15,555 bases of DNA from contig CAYUDP010000013.1 in the NCBI GenBank assembly GCA_964443725.1, positions 1 to 15,555 on the forward strand, written 5' to 3'. Of this stretch, positions 8,001 through 13,643 are shown in pieces (position 1 is the stretch's first letter; each line of letters opens with the position of its first letter). This DNA is from CAYUDP01 sp964443725. GTDB taxonomy: Bacteria; Patescibacteriota; Minisyncoccia; Phycocordibacterales; JAKFXT01. Position numbers and translations under genes: made by a program. The notes beneath the pieces were generated by a model. The model had not been told where the DNA came from, ran no database searches, and saw only the letters and a list, made by a program, of their open reading frames with translations.

Positions 8001-8116
8001 GGGCACCACTTGCTTTTGCAATACTCTTTGGACTGTCTTTTGCTATGCTACTCACCCTTGTCCTTATTCCTCTCCTTGTCTACAAATACCCATCAAAAAT
8101 ACATAAGGTAAGATAG
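5018..8116 (+). CDS. RND-family efflux permease (AcrB/HAE1-like)
   Basis: A 1032-residue inner-membrane antiporter of full family length, with the usual two repeats: TM1 at about 13-33, a large extracytoplasmic porter domain at about 35-335, TM2-6 at about 338-485, a second TM1-equivalent at about 528-550, a second porter domain, then TM8-12 at about 868-1025. It is predicted to exchange protons for exported substrates (drugs, lipids or metabolites). The proton-relay motif of TM4 reads GILVDSGIVVVEA with D403 followed by Ser404, where AcrB has Asp-Asp. The TM10 motif reads GVIINHAIILMD with N938-H939 where AcrB has Lys-Asn. It forms an operon with the fusion protein upstream (3-nt spacing). 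The gene ends in TAG 6 nt before the stop of a convergent gene, and I see no hairpin between them. The family assignment is firm; the substrate cannot be told. Confidence 0.92.
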   Translation: MLPLWNFFLNKRQFTAILIAGLVVWGVSSAVFITKESAPEVQIPIGIVTTVLPGASSEDIERLVTDKIEDRLTNLPDLDKMTSSSKSGVSVVVVQFNASANIDKSIQKLKDEVDKAKPDLPEEAKAPNVSDVNFVDQPVQMISVSADLPFVSFAKLSDDLKRELQGVEGVSRVEVSGVRHREVQVVVRKENLSRYGISLPQVVGAIASANASLPAGSITVDNISYNINFEGSLDDVKDIGNIPLFPVGGEPIYLKDIASVSDGVEKATSYSRVAVSGKTSEQAMTLSIYKVRGYDVTKMTEAVRVKLDGLKNDLLKNSSVVITFDAGKEVKKDLRELTRTGLETIILVMLCLFASIGWKEAIVAGLSIPLSFLIAFIGLLYSGNTINFVSLFSLILAIGILVDSGIVVVEAIHTRSRIMGDRTEAARQALREYAWPLIGGTMTTVAVFVPLFFISGVTGKFIATIPFTIIAVLIASIFVSLGLIPILAVVFAKDDGHSDLNDKQEAYAIKAREWYANFLHKFFANEKLQKKFLWVMAGSFVLTLFLPIIGLLKVNFFPAEDGDFVYVDIELPPGSSLSQTDLATRALEEVLYGKKYADSLVTTVGATSQFSNNAQSGERYANLIVNLVDKSDRNKTSTEIVDEIKKDIEPLKMAKFIVSQPAGGPPVGAPILLKFFGDNRDKIDEALVVAQKVLEGVPGAVNIDSSNKNDMTEFVLSVDRFKLAEMGASVSDVASNLRMSVAGVTATKIRSGNNDVDIVVSLDLNPNFTDPHEASFANIDSVKTISMRNQSGGTFLLGSVLSDSLGRNNSVINHEGRERLSTLTADVGLGYNSREVLSEFKKKMEGVEMPDGVKMKIGGENEETDKSFVEMFFALIGGVVLMFIILVLAFDSIRYSAYLLLAVPLSLIGVFFGLTIMRQTLSFPSLLGVIALSGVIINHAIILMDSIIQRFKHSDGKEFKEVVVESAVSRLRPIFLTTITTVVGMLPLTVASALWAPLAFAILFGLSFAMLLTLVLIPLLVYKYPSKIHKVR

Positions 8117-8122
8117 ATCTTC

Positions 8123-9088
8123 CTACAATACTACGTCGTGAATATTCTTGTGTCTGTTTATAATCTTTTTTATCAGAGCAACGAAACAGGCGATTGCGGT
8201 TAACTCAACAAATGTTCTTTCTACTATCAATTGTGGAACAACAAAAATTGATAGTAGTATACCGGTTATAGCTACGTGTATATAACAGCCGGAAACAAAT
8301 AGAATTATTACCTTGTCAGATATTCCGTATCTTTTATTGAGGATTTTTATAAACACATACATCCCAAGTAAGAAGGCCAGAATGTAGATTATTGTGGGCC
8401 ATTTCCATATTGCAATAAGAGCCATGACATAAACATAGAAGAATGTACTTATGCCTATGTATACAATTTTTGAATTTATGGTTTTTGGTTGGGGTATCTC
8501 GGTATTTTTGTATCTTTTTATCGCAATCAGAGTTGCTCCTACGAGAATTGTCATAAGTAGCCACCATGTTTCTGGCGTTCCTTTTATGACTTGTGGATCA
8601 AAAAAGAATCCAGTACCGAGTCCTAGTACTAAAAATAAAAAGATTGCGGTTGTTTTTTTGCCTAACCATACGGCACTATCTTCGCTGGGATATAGGAACC
8701 TGACAAGAAGTATCGGGAAAAGTACTGAACATACACTGTGGAATAGGGATATCCATAGGGCCCAAGGTACGCTTATATTAGCGATGTACCCATAATTATC
8801 AAATACATTAAATGGAAGGTTAGAATACTTGATTATTGTTTTTGCGAACAATCCCTCGTTTATTATTGTATAAGCAAGGCCCATTAAAAATATTCCTCCC
8901 AAGCTCATTTTATAACGAACACTTATCTCTCTTATTAAAAGTATTGCCAATCCGTAGGCTATTAAAAGAATGGGGAATCTTATTGGCTCTATAAAGAACA
9001 TGAACAGGTTGGTACTCCCTGTAAGTAATTCTGGTACAAAGGTTGCCGATAATATTAGAATAATTATCGACTTGGTTTTATTGCTCAT
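8123..9088 (-). CDS. Multi-pass membrane protein of unknown function, 321 aa
   Basis: A hydrophobic protein with about nine membrane segments (roughly 7-24, 33-55, 62-78, 103-130, 145-165, 172-190, 207-245, 257-285, 288-308). The N-terminal PELLTGST (19-26) and the pattern of a charged LLIREISVRYK stretch (50-60), then INEGLFAKTI (76-85) and an FHSVCSVLFPILLVRFLYP stretch (115-133), resemble from memory a family of uncharacterised membrane proteins in Actinobacteria and Chloroflexi. I cannot name a function or a DUF number. The ATG at 9088 is the only early Met; a TATAAT overlaps it but cannot serve this start. The gene converges on the RND permease and its stop codon lies 6 bp from the permease stop, with no terminator visible. 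The next gene upstream (9169) is on the same strand, 80 nt away. Confidence 0.75.
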   Translation of the reverse strand: MSNKTKSIIILILSATFVPELLTGSTNLFMFFIEPIRFPILLIAYGLAILLIREISVRYKMSLGGIFLMGLAYTIINEGLFAKTIIKYSNLPFNVFDNYGYIANISVPWALWISLFHSVCSVLFPILLVRFLYPSEDSAVWLGKKTTAIFLFLVLGLGTGFFFDPQVIKGTPETWWLLMTILVGATLIAIKRYKNTEIPQPKTINSKIVYIGISTFFYVYVMALIAIWKWPTIIYILAFLLGMYVFIKILNKRYGISDKVIILFVSGCYIHVAITGILLSIFVVPQLIVERTFVELTAIACFVALIKKIINRHKNIHDVVL

Positions 9089-9168
9089 TATAAAAGATTA
9101 ACTTTTAGTTTTCGTCATGTGGGTTTTGGGGCCCTATGACTAATCACTAAATTATACAAGCAATAATA

Positions 9169-9687
9169 TTATTCGGCTATTGTATATTTTTTATGTAAAG
9201 TTACCGGTAGACCGGCCCCTTTGGCTTTGTTTATGGTGTCTTGGGTACCTGAACTTTCGTTTACTTGAAAAGCATATACTTCGTCCGAGAATGTCACTTC
9301 TTCGTTGTGACGGATATCATATTCGTCTTGTGTTATATCCCCGTACTCCTTTCTGACCTCAAATATAGCACTTGGATTTCTTTCCTTTATTATCTTTAAA
9401 ATATATTCAATATTATCAATATCGACATCTGTAACGGGGGATTGCTTCCAGTTTTTTCTATAATCTCTTATAAAATGATCGAGTCTAGCTGGTATAAAAA
9501 TTCTTATCTTAGTACAATCCGGATTAAGTTTTACGAATTCGTCCATTGCAAAAAAATCAACACCAGTTGCCCCTCCTGTCACCATCCCATCACCATTTTC
9601 AAAAACACGCCGTGCTGCCTGACGCACGTCGTTTTCAACCTCTTTATTTGTTAACCTCCATGTTCCTGTAAATATAACCCAGCGCAT
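9169..9687 (-). CDS. SLOG-superfamily nucleotide-binding protein
   Basis: A 172-residue Rossmann-like protein. The N-terminal strand VIFTGTWR (4-11), the glycine-rich loop GDGMVTGGATGVDFFA (32-47) and the C-terminal SSGTQDTINKAKGAGLPV stretch (145-162) match the SLOG/YpsA-like superfamily, which includes DprA and LOG proteins and binds nucleotides or nucleotide-derived ligands. The middle section (60-130) is charged and less conserved. The precise role is unknown; candidates are a nucleotide-ligand sensor or a hydrolase. Two ATGs are possible, at 9693 and 9687. A promoter with its -10 at 9697-9702 would start transcription near 9690, which favours the ATG at 9687 on a nearly leaderless mRNA; the other choice adds Met-Ser. 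No Shine-Dalgarno is seen. The gene is divergent from the truncated gene at 9734. Confidence 0.75.
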   Translation of the reverse strand: MRWVIFTGTWRLTNKEVENDVRQAARRVFENGDGMVTGGATGVDFFAMDEFVKLNPDCTKIRIFIPARLDHFIRDYRKNWKQSPVTDVDIDNIEYILKIIKERNPSAIFEVRKEYGDITQDEYDIRHNEEVTFSDEVYAFQVNESSGTQDTINKAKGAGLPVTLHKKYTIAE

Positions 9688-9696
9688 AGACATTGG

Positions 9697-9725
9697 ATTT
9701 TGACATAAAAATCAATATTTATCAA
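9697..9725 (-). promoter_or_regulatory. Promoter of the SLOG gene
   Basis: Minus strand: -35 TTGATA (plus-strand 9720-9725), spacer 17, -10 CAAAAT (plus-strand attttg, 9697-9702) with an extended TGT. The predicted start near 9690 lies between the two candidate ATGs, so the mRNA would begin a few bases before the second one. Confidence 0.45.
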
Positions 9726-9726
9726 T

Positions 9727-9743
9727 AGCCTAACTTTTAGGCT
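9727..9743. other. Short perfect hairpin at the broken end of a gene remnant
   Basis: AGCCTAA (9727-9733), loop CTT, TTAGGCT (9737-9743), followed by TATTTAAT. It could act as a weak terminator. It sits exactly where the reading frame of the gene remnant at 9734 first opens; the in-frame TAA is at 9731, inside the left arm. Confidence 0.4.
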
Positions 9744-10339
9744 TATTTAATAAGAAGATTGTTGCTGAAGGAGTTGCAACAAAACCAAATTCTGATGTGA
9801 ATATTGTTTTGTCTAATGATAAAACCTTAAACACATTTAAGGTTGTCTCTGATGGGGTTGGCAAGTTTACTTTTGAAAGTGAAGTACTATCAGATCCTAG
9901 TTTATATACTTTGGGGGCCGATTTGATAAACAAGGACGGATCGATAGGTGCATCATCGGATAGGGTTAATATAAAAGTTGCTAGGGTATGGAAGATTGAT
10001 TTTGGATCAATAAATAATTTTGGAATTATTCTACTCATACCTCTTCTCGGCCTTCTATTCATATTGTTGTTCTTGGCTTACTATGGGTGGCATAAGTATT
10101 TTGCACTAAGAAGAAGTGTTAGAAAGGATCTAGACCAAACTCAAGGTCGTATTAAACAAGAATTTAAAATACTCTCGTTTGAAGCTGTTGAGGAGATGAA
10201 TAATGTTATCAAGAAAGGAAAGAGTAAAGTATTAACTGCAAAAGAAAAACAGTCTATAAACTCACTCAAGGAAACAATATCTGAAGTTGATGAGAGTTTG
10301 CATCAGCTTATACAGAAGATAAAAGACGACGTCAAATAA
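9734..10339 (+). pseudogene. 5'-truncated remnant of a cohesin/Ig-like membrane-anchored protein
   Basis: The frame is open from just after the TAA at 9731 to the stop at 10337-10339. The longest start-to-stop version is GTG 9797, giving 180 residues. Coding character begins before that GTG: VAEGVATKPNSDVNIVLSND reads as the first strands of an Ig-like/bacterial surface domain (TKPNSDVNIVL), so the natural protein began further upstream. The order is a single Ig-like domain, then one membrane segment (IILLIPLLGLLFILLFLAYY), then a basic YGWHKYFALRR stretch and a charged coiled-coil cytoplasmic tail. That C-terminal layout is typical of large cohesin-domain proteins of Parcubacteria, which carry signal peptides and several extracellular domains. 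Here the signal peptide and most of the ectodomain are missing, and what precedes is the start region of an unrelated gene. It could be a decayed gene or a deletion or assembly junction. A short functional anchor protein is possible but less likely. Confidence 0.65.
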
Positions 10340-10341
10340 AA

Positions 10342-10361
10342 TAGCCACTCGAAAGTGGCTA
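10342..10361 (-). terminator. Hairpin terminator downstream of the GC-rich orphan at 10384
   Basis: TAGCCACT (10342-10349), loop CGAA, AGTGGCTA (10354-10361): a perfect 8-bp stem. Read on the minus strand it is followed by TTTTATTT, so it terminates the unit whose stop is at 10384. On the plus strand, just after the remnant gene, no T-tract follows. Confidence 0.7.
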
Positions 10362-10383
10362 CTTGAAGCTAGAGTGTGGCCCC

Positions 10384-10746
10384 TTAGCTTTCTCTGTTCA
10401 TCATTCTTCTTATGTCGGGGGTGTCGCCGTGGAAATACAGGACGATGAACCTTGCCCCGGGTTTAAACCCCGCCATTTTCATGTGGGTGTCCGTCACTCC
10501 CATAACTTCAATCAGCACGTTTCTTTTCATGGAATCTTGCGGGGCCTCGTTGTCAAACCGAAGCTCTACTGTACAACTACCGTGGGTCACTCGGTAGAGT
10601 CCATCTGCCTGATCGAGACACTCGACTTTGATTTCTGGCTGGCCGAAAATGGCTATTTTGAGGAAAGCGAGGAGTCTTGGGTAGACTCTTGCAACGTCCT
10701 CTATCGTCACCTCCGGTCTTACCTCGAACATGTACTTATCTCCCAT
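10384..10746 (-). CDS. GC-rich orphan protein, 120 aa
   Basis: I do not recognise a family. The 120-residue soluble protein has an N-terminal acidic stretch, an amphipathic helix (VARVYPRLLAFLKIAIFG, about 18-35), then alternating strands (KVECLD, TVELRFD, VLIEVMGV, RFIVLYFHG) and an arginine-rich end. No signal peptide or membrane segment is present. The start is well supported: AGGAG lies 6 nt before the ATG at 10746 and a consensus promoter lies just upstream. GC content is high (52% in a 60-base line I counted), unlike the AT-rich neighbours. It is a stand-alone unit with promoter, ribosome site and terminator. The fold looks alpha/beta by inspection only; the function is unknown. Confidence 0.75.
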   Translation of the reverse strand: MGDKYMFEVRPEVTIEDVARVYPRLLAFLKIAIFGQPEIKVECLDQADGLYRVTHGSCTVELRFDNEAPQDSMKRNVLIEVMGVTDTHMKMAGFKPGARFIVLYFHGDTPDIRRMMNRES

Positions 10747-10774
10747 TTCGGGCTCCTAAAAAGAAGGTATTCAG

Positions 10775-10802
10775 ATACTAAAATATATTCACTGTTTGTC
10801 AA
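10775..10802 (-). promoter_or_regulatory. Consensus promoter of the orphan gene at 10384-10746
   Basis: Minus strand: -35 TTGACA (10797-10802), spacer 16, -10 TAGTAT (10775-10780). The start is predicted near 10768, giving a leader of about 22 nt that carries AGGAG 6 nt before the ATG. Confidence 0.65.
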
Positions 10803-10836
10803 GTTGAAATTTAGAACGTATTTATAAAATGAAAAA

Positions 10837-10881
10837 CGACCTCAAGGGGCGAACGGTATTACCATTCGTATCTTGAGGTCG
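10837..10881 (-). terminator. Two-tier hairpin terminator of the secreted repeat-protein gene
   Basis: The outer stem CGACCTCAAG (10837-10846) pairs with CTTGAGGTCG (10872-10881). Inside it, the minus-strand RNA forms a second stem, CGAAUGGU with ACCGUUCG (10850-10868, one G-U pair) and loop AAU. The minus-strand tail is TTTTTC. It lies 30 nt downstream of the stop at 10912. Because one pair of the inner stem is G-U only on the minus-strand RNA, the structure is built for that strand. Confidence 0.75.
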
Positions 10882-10911
10882 GAAGCTTCTGGCGGAACAA
10901 ATCACGCCGTC

Positions 10912-11454
10912 TTATCTTGTGTAATAGTAGTAAATTGTCTGCGGAGGTAACGTTCGTTGAACTCCATCAGGATACATCTGCGTCGCACCAGCATACGGTT
11001 CTATGTATTGCTGGGGCGTAATTTGTACATTTCTCACGGGTGGCGAATTCGACACCGACGGAGTATTTATCACATTTGGCGATATACCTCTTACTGATGG
11101 CACGGTGACTATAGTCTGGCCATTTGGGTACATCTGGGTTGCGCCTGCATATGGTTCAATTTGTCTTGGGATCACACCCGGGATCACATTTATGGTGTTT
11201 CTTTGTGCATAGTACGGCACGTAATTTTGCATTTGTGGGGGGTTCACGAAAATTCTCCCCGGACTCTGCATTGGTGTTGCACCCGCGTTTGGGACTATGT
11301 ATGTCGGTTGTGGCATCGGCATAGTCGGTGGGCGGTACATCATCTGAGGCGGTGCCTGCATCATTCGTCCTTGTGGGACGAACATTCTCTGTTGTGCATG
11401 CACTTGTACTGCTGTTACCAGAGCAACGAGTCCTGCAACTGTCTGCTTTCTCAT
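10912..11454 (-). CDS. Secreted Pro/Gln/Met/Tyr-rich repeat protein
   Basis: A 180-residue protein with a clear signal peptide: RKQ, hydrophobic 6-18, and cleavage after VHA at residue 20. The mature part is low-complexity, rich in Pro, Gln, Met, Tyr, Asn and Val, with no cysteine and few charges. It holds three imperfect repeats of about 20 residues: IVPNAGATPMQSPGRIFVNP (53-72), IEPYAGATQMYPNGQTIVTV (99-118) and IEPYAGATQMYPDGVQRTLP (151-170). The last two are near identical in protein but differ at many third codon positions, so the amino-acid sequence seems selected. It ends in YYYYTR. A GAGAGGAG ribosome site lies about 7 nt before the ATG at 11454. It is GC-rich and monocistronic, with its own promoter, a 5' hairpin and a terminator. 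No family is recognised. It is probably a surface or extracellular, perhaps disordered or fibre-forming, protein; that role is inference. Confidence 0.75.
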   Translation of the reverse strand: MRKQTVAGLVALVTAVQVHAQQRMFVPQGRMMQAPPQMMYRPPTMPMPQPTYIVPNAGATPMQSPGRIFVNPPQMQNYVPYYAQRNTINVIPGVIPRQIEPYAGATQMYPNGQTIVTVPSVRGISPNVINTPSVSNSPPVRNVQITPQQYIEPYAGATQMYPDGVQRTLPPQTIYYYYTR

Positions 11455-11492
11455 GGTGATTCTCCTCTCTTTACTACGTTGGGAAAGAACAA

Positions 11493-11508
11493 CCTACTGG
11501 TTAGTAGG
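11493..11508 (-). promoter_or_regulatory. Stem-loop at the predicted 5' end of the repeat-protein mRNA
   Basis: On the minus strand, CCTACT, loop AACC, AGTAGG: a perfect 6-bp stem starting at or within a base or two of the predicted transcription start (about 11509). A hairpin at the extreme 5' end can protect an mRNA from decay; that role here is inference. Confidence 0.4.
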
Positions 11509-11515
11509 CTTTTAC

Positions 11516-11543
11516 ACGATAACACTTATAGATAACATGTCAA
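11516..11543 (-). promoter_or_regulatory. Consensus promoter of the secreted repeat-protein gene
   Basis: Minus strand: -35 TTGACA (11538-11543), spacer 16, -10 TATCGT (11516-11521) with an extended TGT. The start is near 11509, leaving a leader of about 55 nt with the hairpin and a GAGAGGAG ribosome site. Confidence 0.65.
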
Positions 11544-11582
11544 TGTGTGGGGATAGTCTTGTATATGATGAACTGGGCACTT

Positions 11583-12143
11583 TTATAAAGTCGAATTTGA
11601 GAGCGTCTCTATATGTAAGAATTTTTTATAGAAATATATAAATCCCAAAAATACTGGTGGTTCGATCAAGATAACAGGTATCATTCCGAAGGGGATTGTG
11701 AGTATAGTCGATACTATGGCGTATATTGAATAATAAACCAAGATACCCCTTTTTAATTTTATTCCATTTTGATCTTGCAGAATATATGGCAACGCTGCCA
11801 TTCCTCCCCACCAAGCAAGCATTCCACATTGGAAGAATATCGCCATTAAAGCTTGTCCTTGAGCCGCAACCTTAAAATATGTATTTCCCATAAAACCCCA
11901 TTCTATTACAAAAAGTCCTGCAAGGGCGTGAATAGATAAGGCAACCCAAAAGCCACGTGATTGTTTTGAAAAACGCCTCATGATAAATGGGAAAGTAAAA
12001 TAGGTGAGCGTGGCTATTCCTGAATATAAAACCAAAATACCTATCATTGCGAAGATGTTCCCTTGTAGTAATACATTGATCTGGAACTCCATCGCTAGTG
12101 CAAACAGTAGTGTATAAAAAATGTTCTTCCTGATACTTCTCAT
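11583..12143 (-). CDS. Small multi-pass membrane protein, unknown function
   Basis: A 186-residue hydrophobic protein with about six membrane segments (roughly 8-25, 30-55, 67-87, 94-120, 133-152, 153-172) and short basic loops (MRRFSKQSR at 55-63, KLKR at about 129-132). Trp and Gly cluster in the fourth segment (CGMLAWWGGMAALP). I do not recognise the family. It begins 15 nt after the stop of the CYTH gene on the same strand, so the two are probably co-transcribed. A role linked to that enzyme is possible but not shown. No Shine-Dalgarno is evident before the ATG at 12143. Confidence 0.65.
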   Translation of the reverse strand: MRSIRKNIFYTLLFALAMEFQINVLLQGNIFAMIGILVLYSGIATLTYFTFPFIMRRFSKQSRGFWVALSIHALAGLFVIEWGFMGNTYFKVAAQGQALMAIFFQCGMLAWWGGMAALPYILQDQNGIKLKRGILVYYSIYAIVSTILTIPFGMIPVILIEPPVFLGFIYFYKKFLHIETLSNSTL

Positions 12144-12158
12144 ATCGAATGGATTAAT

Positions 12159-12758
12159 TTAATATTTTTTCTCACGACGACGTTCTTCTAGCCAAGATGG
12201 GATTTCTCCAAATTTGATCGGGCAAGTCGATATTTCGGTTCGTGTTACGTCAAATTCTAATTGGTACAGTCCGTCTGTGCTATCAAATACAGCTTCTTCC
12301 CATTTGAACCCAAGCTTGTCTGATAGTTCTTTTACAACCTCTTTGCTTTCACCTTCTATTTCGGTTATGGGTTTTAGCCATGGCCAAGTGTCAAGCATTA
12401 CCTCAGTGCCATTCAGTTCCCAAACCTCTCTTTTTGTTTCTTGCTCAGCTTTTATAACTAGACCAATAGCAAGAAGTAATGCTTTTGTTTGTTCGAAGTC
12501 ACTAACTACAATCTCTATCTCTTTCATGCCGTCAATCGTTTCACTTTTTCTTTGTTTGAAGGTCAGGGTGATTCCATCACCTTCGTCTCTCAAGCGAACC
12601 CATGCAGCCATCTTGTCCAAACGCAAGTCTTCATAGTCAAAAATAGTGCGTTTGATAAAGCACTCCTTTTTGGTTATTACCGCCCCCAATTTTTCCAACT
12701 TCTCTCTTAATATGTTGTGTTCTGTTCCAATAAAGGTGGCTTCAATTTCTGTATTCAT
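12159..12758 (-). CDS. CYTH-domain protein, class IV adenylate-cyclase-like
   Basis: A 199-residue CYTH-superfamily protein. CYTH enzymes form a beta-tunnel that binds triphosphates with two metal ions; members include class IV (CyaB-type) adenylate cyclases, thiamine triphosphatases and inorganic triphosphatases. Seen directly: N-terminal EIEATF (4-9) from the ExExK motif, with E4 and E6 kept but Thr8 in the Lys position; WVRLRDEG (53-60); LTFKQRK (65-71); KEIEIVV (79-85); KREVW (109-113); EVMLDTWPWL (119-128) and ITEIEGES (131-138). The spacing fits CyaB-like proteins better than plain triphosphatases. The ATG at 12758 lies 6 nt after a perfect TATAAT, implying a leaderless mRNA. It sits between a miniature CreD gene upstream (68 nt) and a membrane protein downstream (15 nt). 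Whether it makes cAMP or cleaves a triphosphate cannot be decided from sequence. Confidence 0.85.
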   Translation of the reverse strand: MNTEIEATFIGTEHNILREKLEKLGAVITKKECFIKRTIFDYEDLRLDKMAAWVRLRDEGDGITLTFKQRKSETIDGMKEIEIVVSDFEQTKALLLAIGLVIKAEQETKREVWELNGTEVMLDTWPWLKPITEIEGESKEVVKELSDKLGFKWEEAVFDSTDGLYQLEFDVTRTEISTCPIKFGEIPSWLEERRREKKY

Positions 12759-12764
12759 TTTGCA

Positions 12765-12792
12765 ATTATAACCAAGGGGAGATTTTGGTCAA
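12765..12792 (-). promoter_or_regulatory. Promoter giving a leaderless CYTH mRNA
   Basis: Minus strand: -35 TTGACC (12787-12792), spacer 16, a perfect -10 TATAAT (12765-12770). Six bases separate the -10 box from the ATG at 12758, so transcription should begin at or beside the start codon. No ribosome site can exist on this mRNA. Confidence 0.7.
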
Positions 12793-12826
12793 TTTTAGAC
12801 AAAGATCAATCAGCGTGCCAATTTAT

Positions 12827-13492
12827 CTAGCGGTTCACATTTGAACCAGGGCTGAATCGAAAGGCTTCGTTCCAATCGATATTTCTCGTGATTATCATGA
12901 CGATTCCAAGTAGGATAAATAAGAGTAGGGAGCCGGTTAGTAGGGCATAGGTCTCCATGTTGAGTACAACCAAAAGGTATGAATATATAAGTGTTAGAAG
13001 TATGGCTATTGTTGTTGCCCCTTTTTTTGTTTTCAGGATGAAATAGCTATAAGCAGTGATGAGTCCCACTGTCATTGTTGCCGCGATAATATACGCAAAA
13101 AGAAATCCTATATGTTCTGTAAGTGAAAGCAGAAGCAGGTAAAATTCTGCCAGCCCCATTCCGACGAGTAGGTATTGGACTGGATGCAATTGTAGGCGCC
13201 CAAGTACGTCCATTAGAAAGAAAGCCCCAAATGTAAGCAATATAAACAAAATGGCGTATTTAAGTACCCGCTCAACTTTTCTGTAAACACTTATTCCTGT
13301 TTCTTTTTCAAACCCAGGGGATTTGTTGAACATAATAATCTTTGACTTGTCGCCCCCACTTGCTTCGAGTGCTGTTTGTTGGTTATTTATGCGGTCGTTC
13401 AAAACAGAATATACTGACATACTCGCGATAAAACTTATTGCGAATACAACCCCGATCGATATTACTTTTATAGTGAAAGCTAGATTTGGCAT
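12827..13492 (-). CDS. Miniature CreD-family inner-membrane protein
   Basis: A 221-residue protein whose C-terminal part matches the conserved membrane region of CreD: YRKVERVLKYAILFILLTF (70-88), LHPVQYLLVGMGLAEFYLLL (102-121), SLTEHIGF (123-130), VLNMETYALLTGSLLLF (176-192) and TRNIDWNE (202-209). About six membrane segments follow one another from residue 75. The N-terminus keeps a first membrane segment (8-30) ending in NDR, as in CreD. CreD proteins are usually about 430-470 residues because a large extracytoplasmic domain lies between the first segment and the C-terminal bundle. Here only about 40 residues (31-70) connect them, so that domain is absent. The frame is clean, so this looks like a real short form rather than a recent break. 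Enterobacterial CreD is part of the CreBC envelope-stress regulon; no CreB or CreC gene is seen here. Role: envelope, otherwise unknown. Confidence 0.8.
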   Translation of the reverse strand: MPNLAFTIKVISIGVVFAISFIASMSVYSVLNDRINNQQTALEASGGDKSKIIMFNKSPGFEKETGISVYRKVERVLKYAILFILLTFGAFFLMDVLGRLQLHPVQYLLVGMGLAEFYLLLLSLTEHIGFLFAYIIAATMTVGLITAYSYFILKTKKGATTIAILLTLIYSYLLVVLNMETYALLTGSLLLFILLGIVMIITRNIDWNEAFRFSPGSNVNR

Positions 13493-13600
13493 GTTGTTTA
13501 ATTTATATTAGAACCAATAGATATCGAAAAAAGTTTCAGATGAAGTTGAGTAATTTATAGACATCTTATATTTAACGGCCCAAATTATTTTAAAAGACAA

Positions 13601-13621
13601 ACCCCCGCCTTTGGCGGGGGT
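13601..13621 (-). terminator. Terminator of the orphan gene at 13644
   Basis: ACCCCCGCC (13601-13609), loop TTT, GGCGGGGGT (13613-13621): a perfect 9-bp GC-rich stem, 22 nt after the stop of the minus-strand gene. The minus-strand tail is TTGTCTTTT. It is nearly identical to the hairpin at 14020-14054, with a paired change. Confidence 0.85.
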
Positions 13622-13643
13622 GGTGCATCTTGGAGGGTGTCAG

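Noticed and set aside
9087..9092. Perfect TATAAT overlapping the ATG of the membrane protein at 8123-9088
   Set aside because: As a -10 box it would start transcription inside the gene, with the next Met about 30 codons in; probably chance in AT-rich sequence.
9730..10062. Minus-strand frame opposite the cohesin-like remnant
   Set aside because: The plus-strand frame encodes a recognisable Ig-like, membrane and coiled-coil layout; the opposite frame does not.
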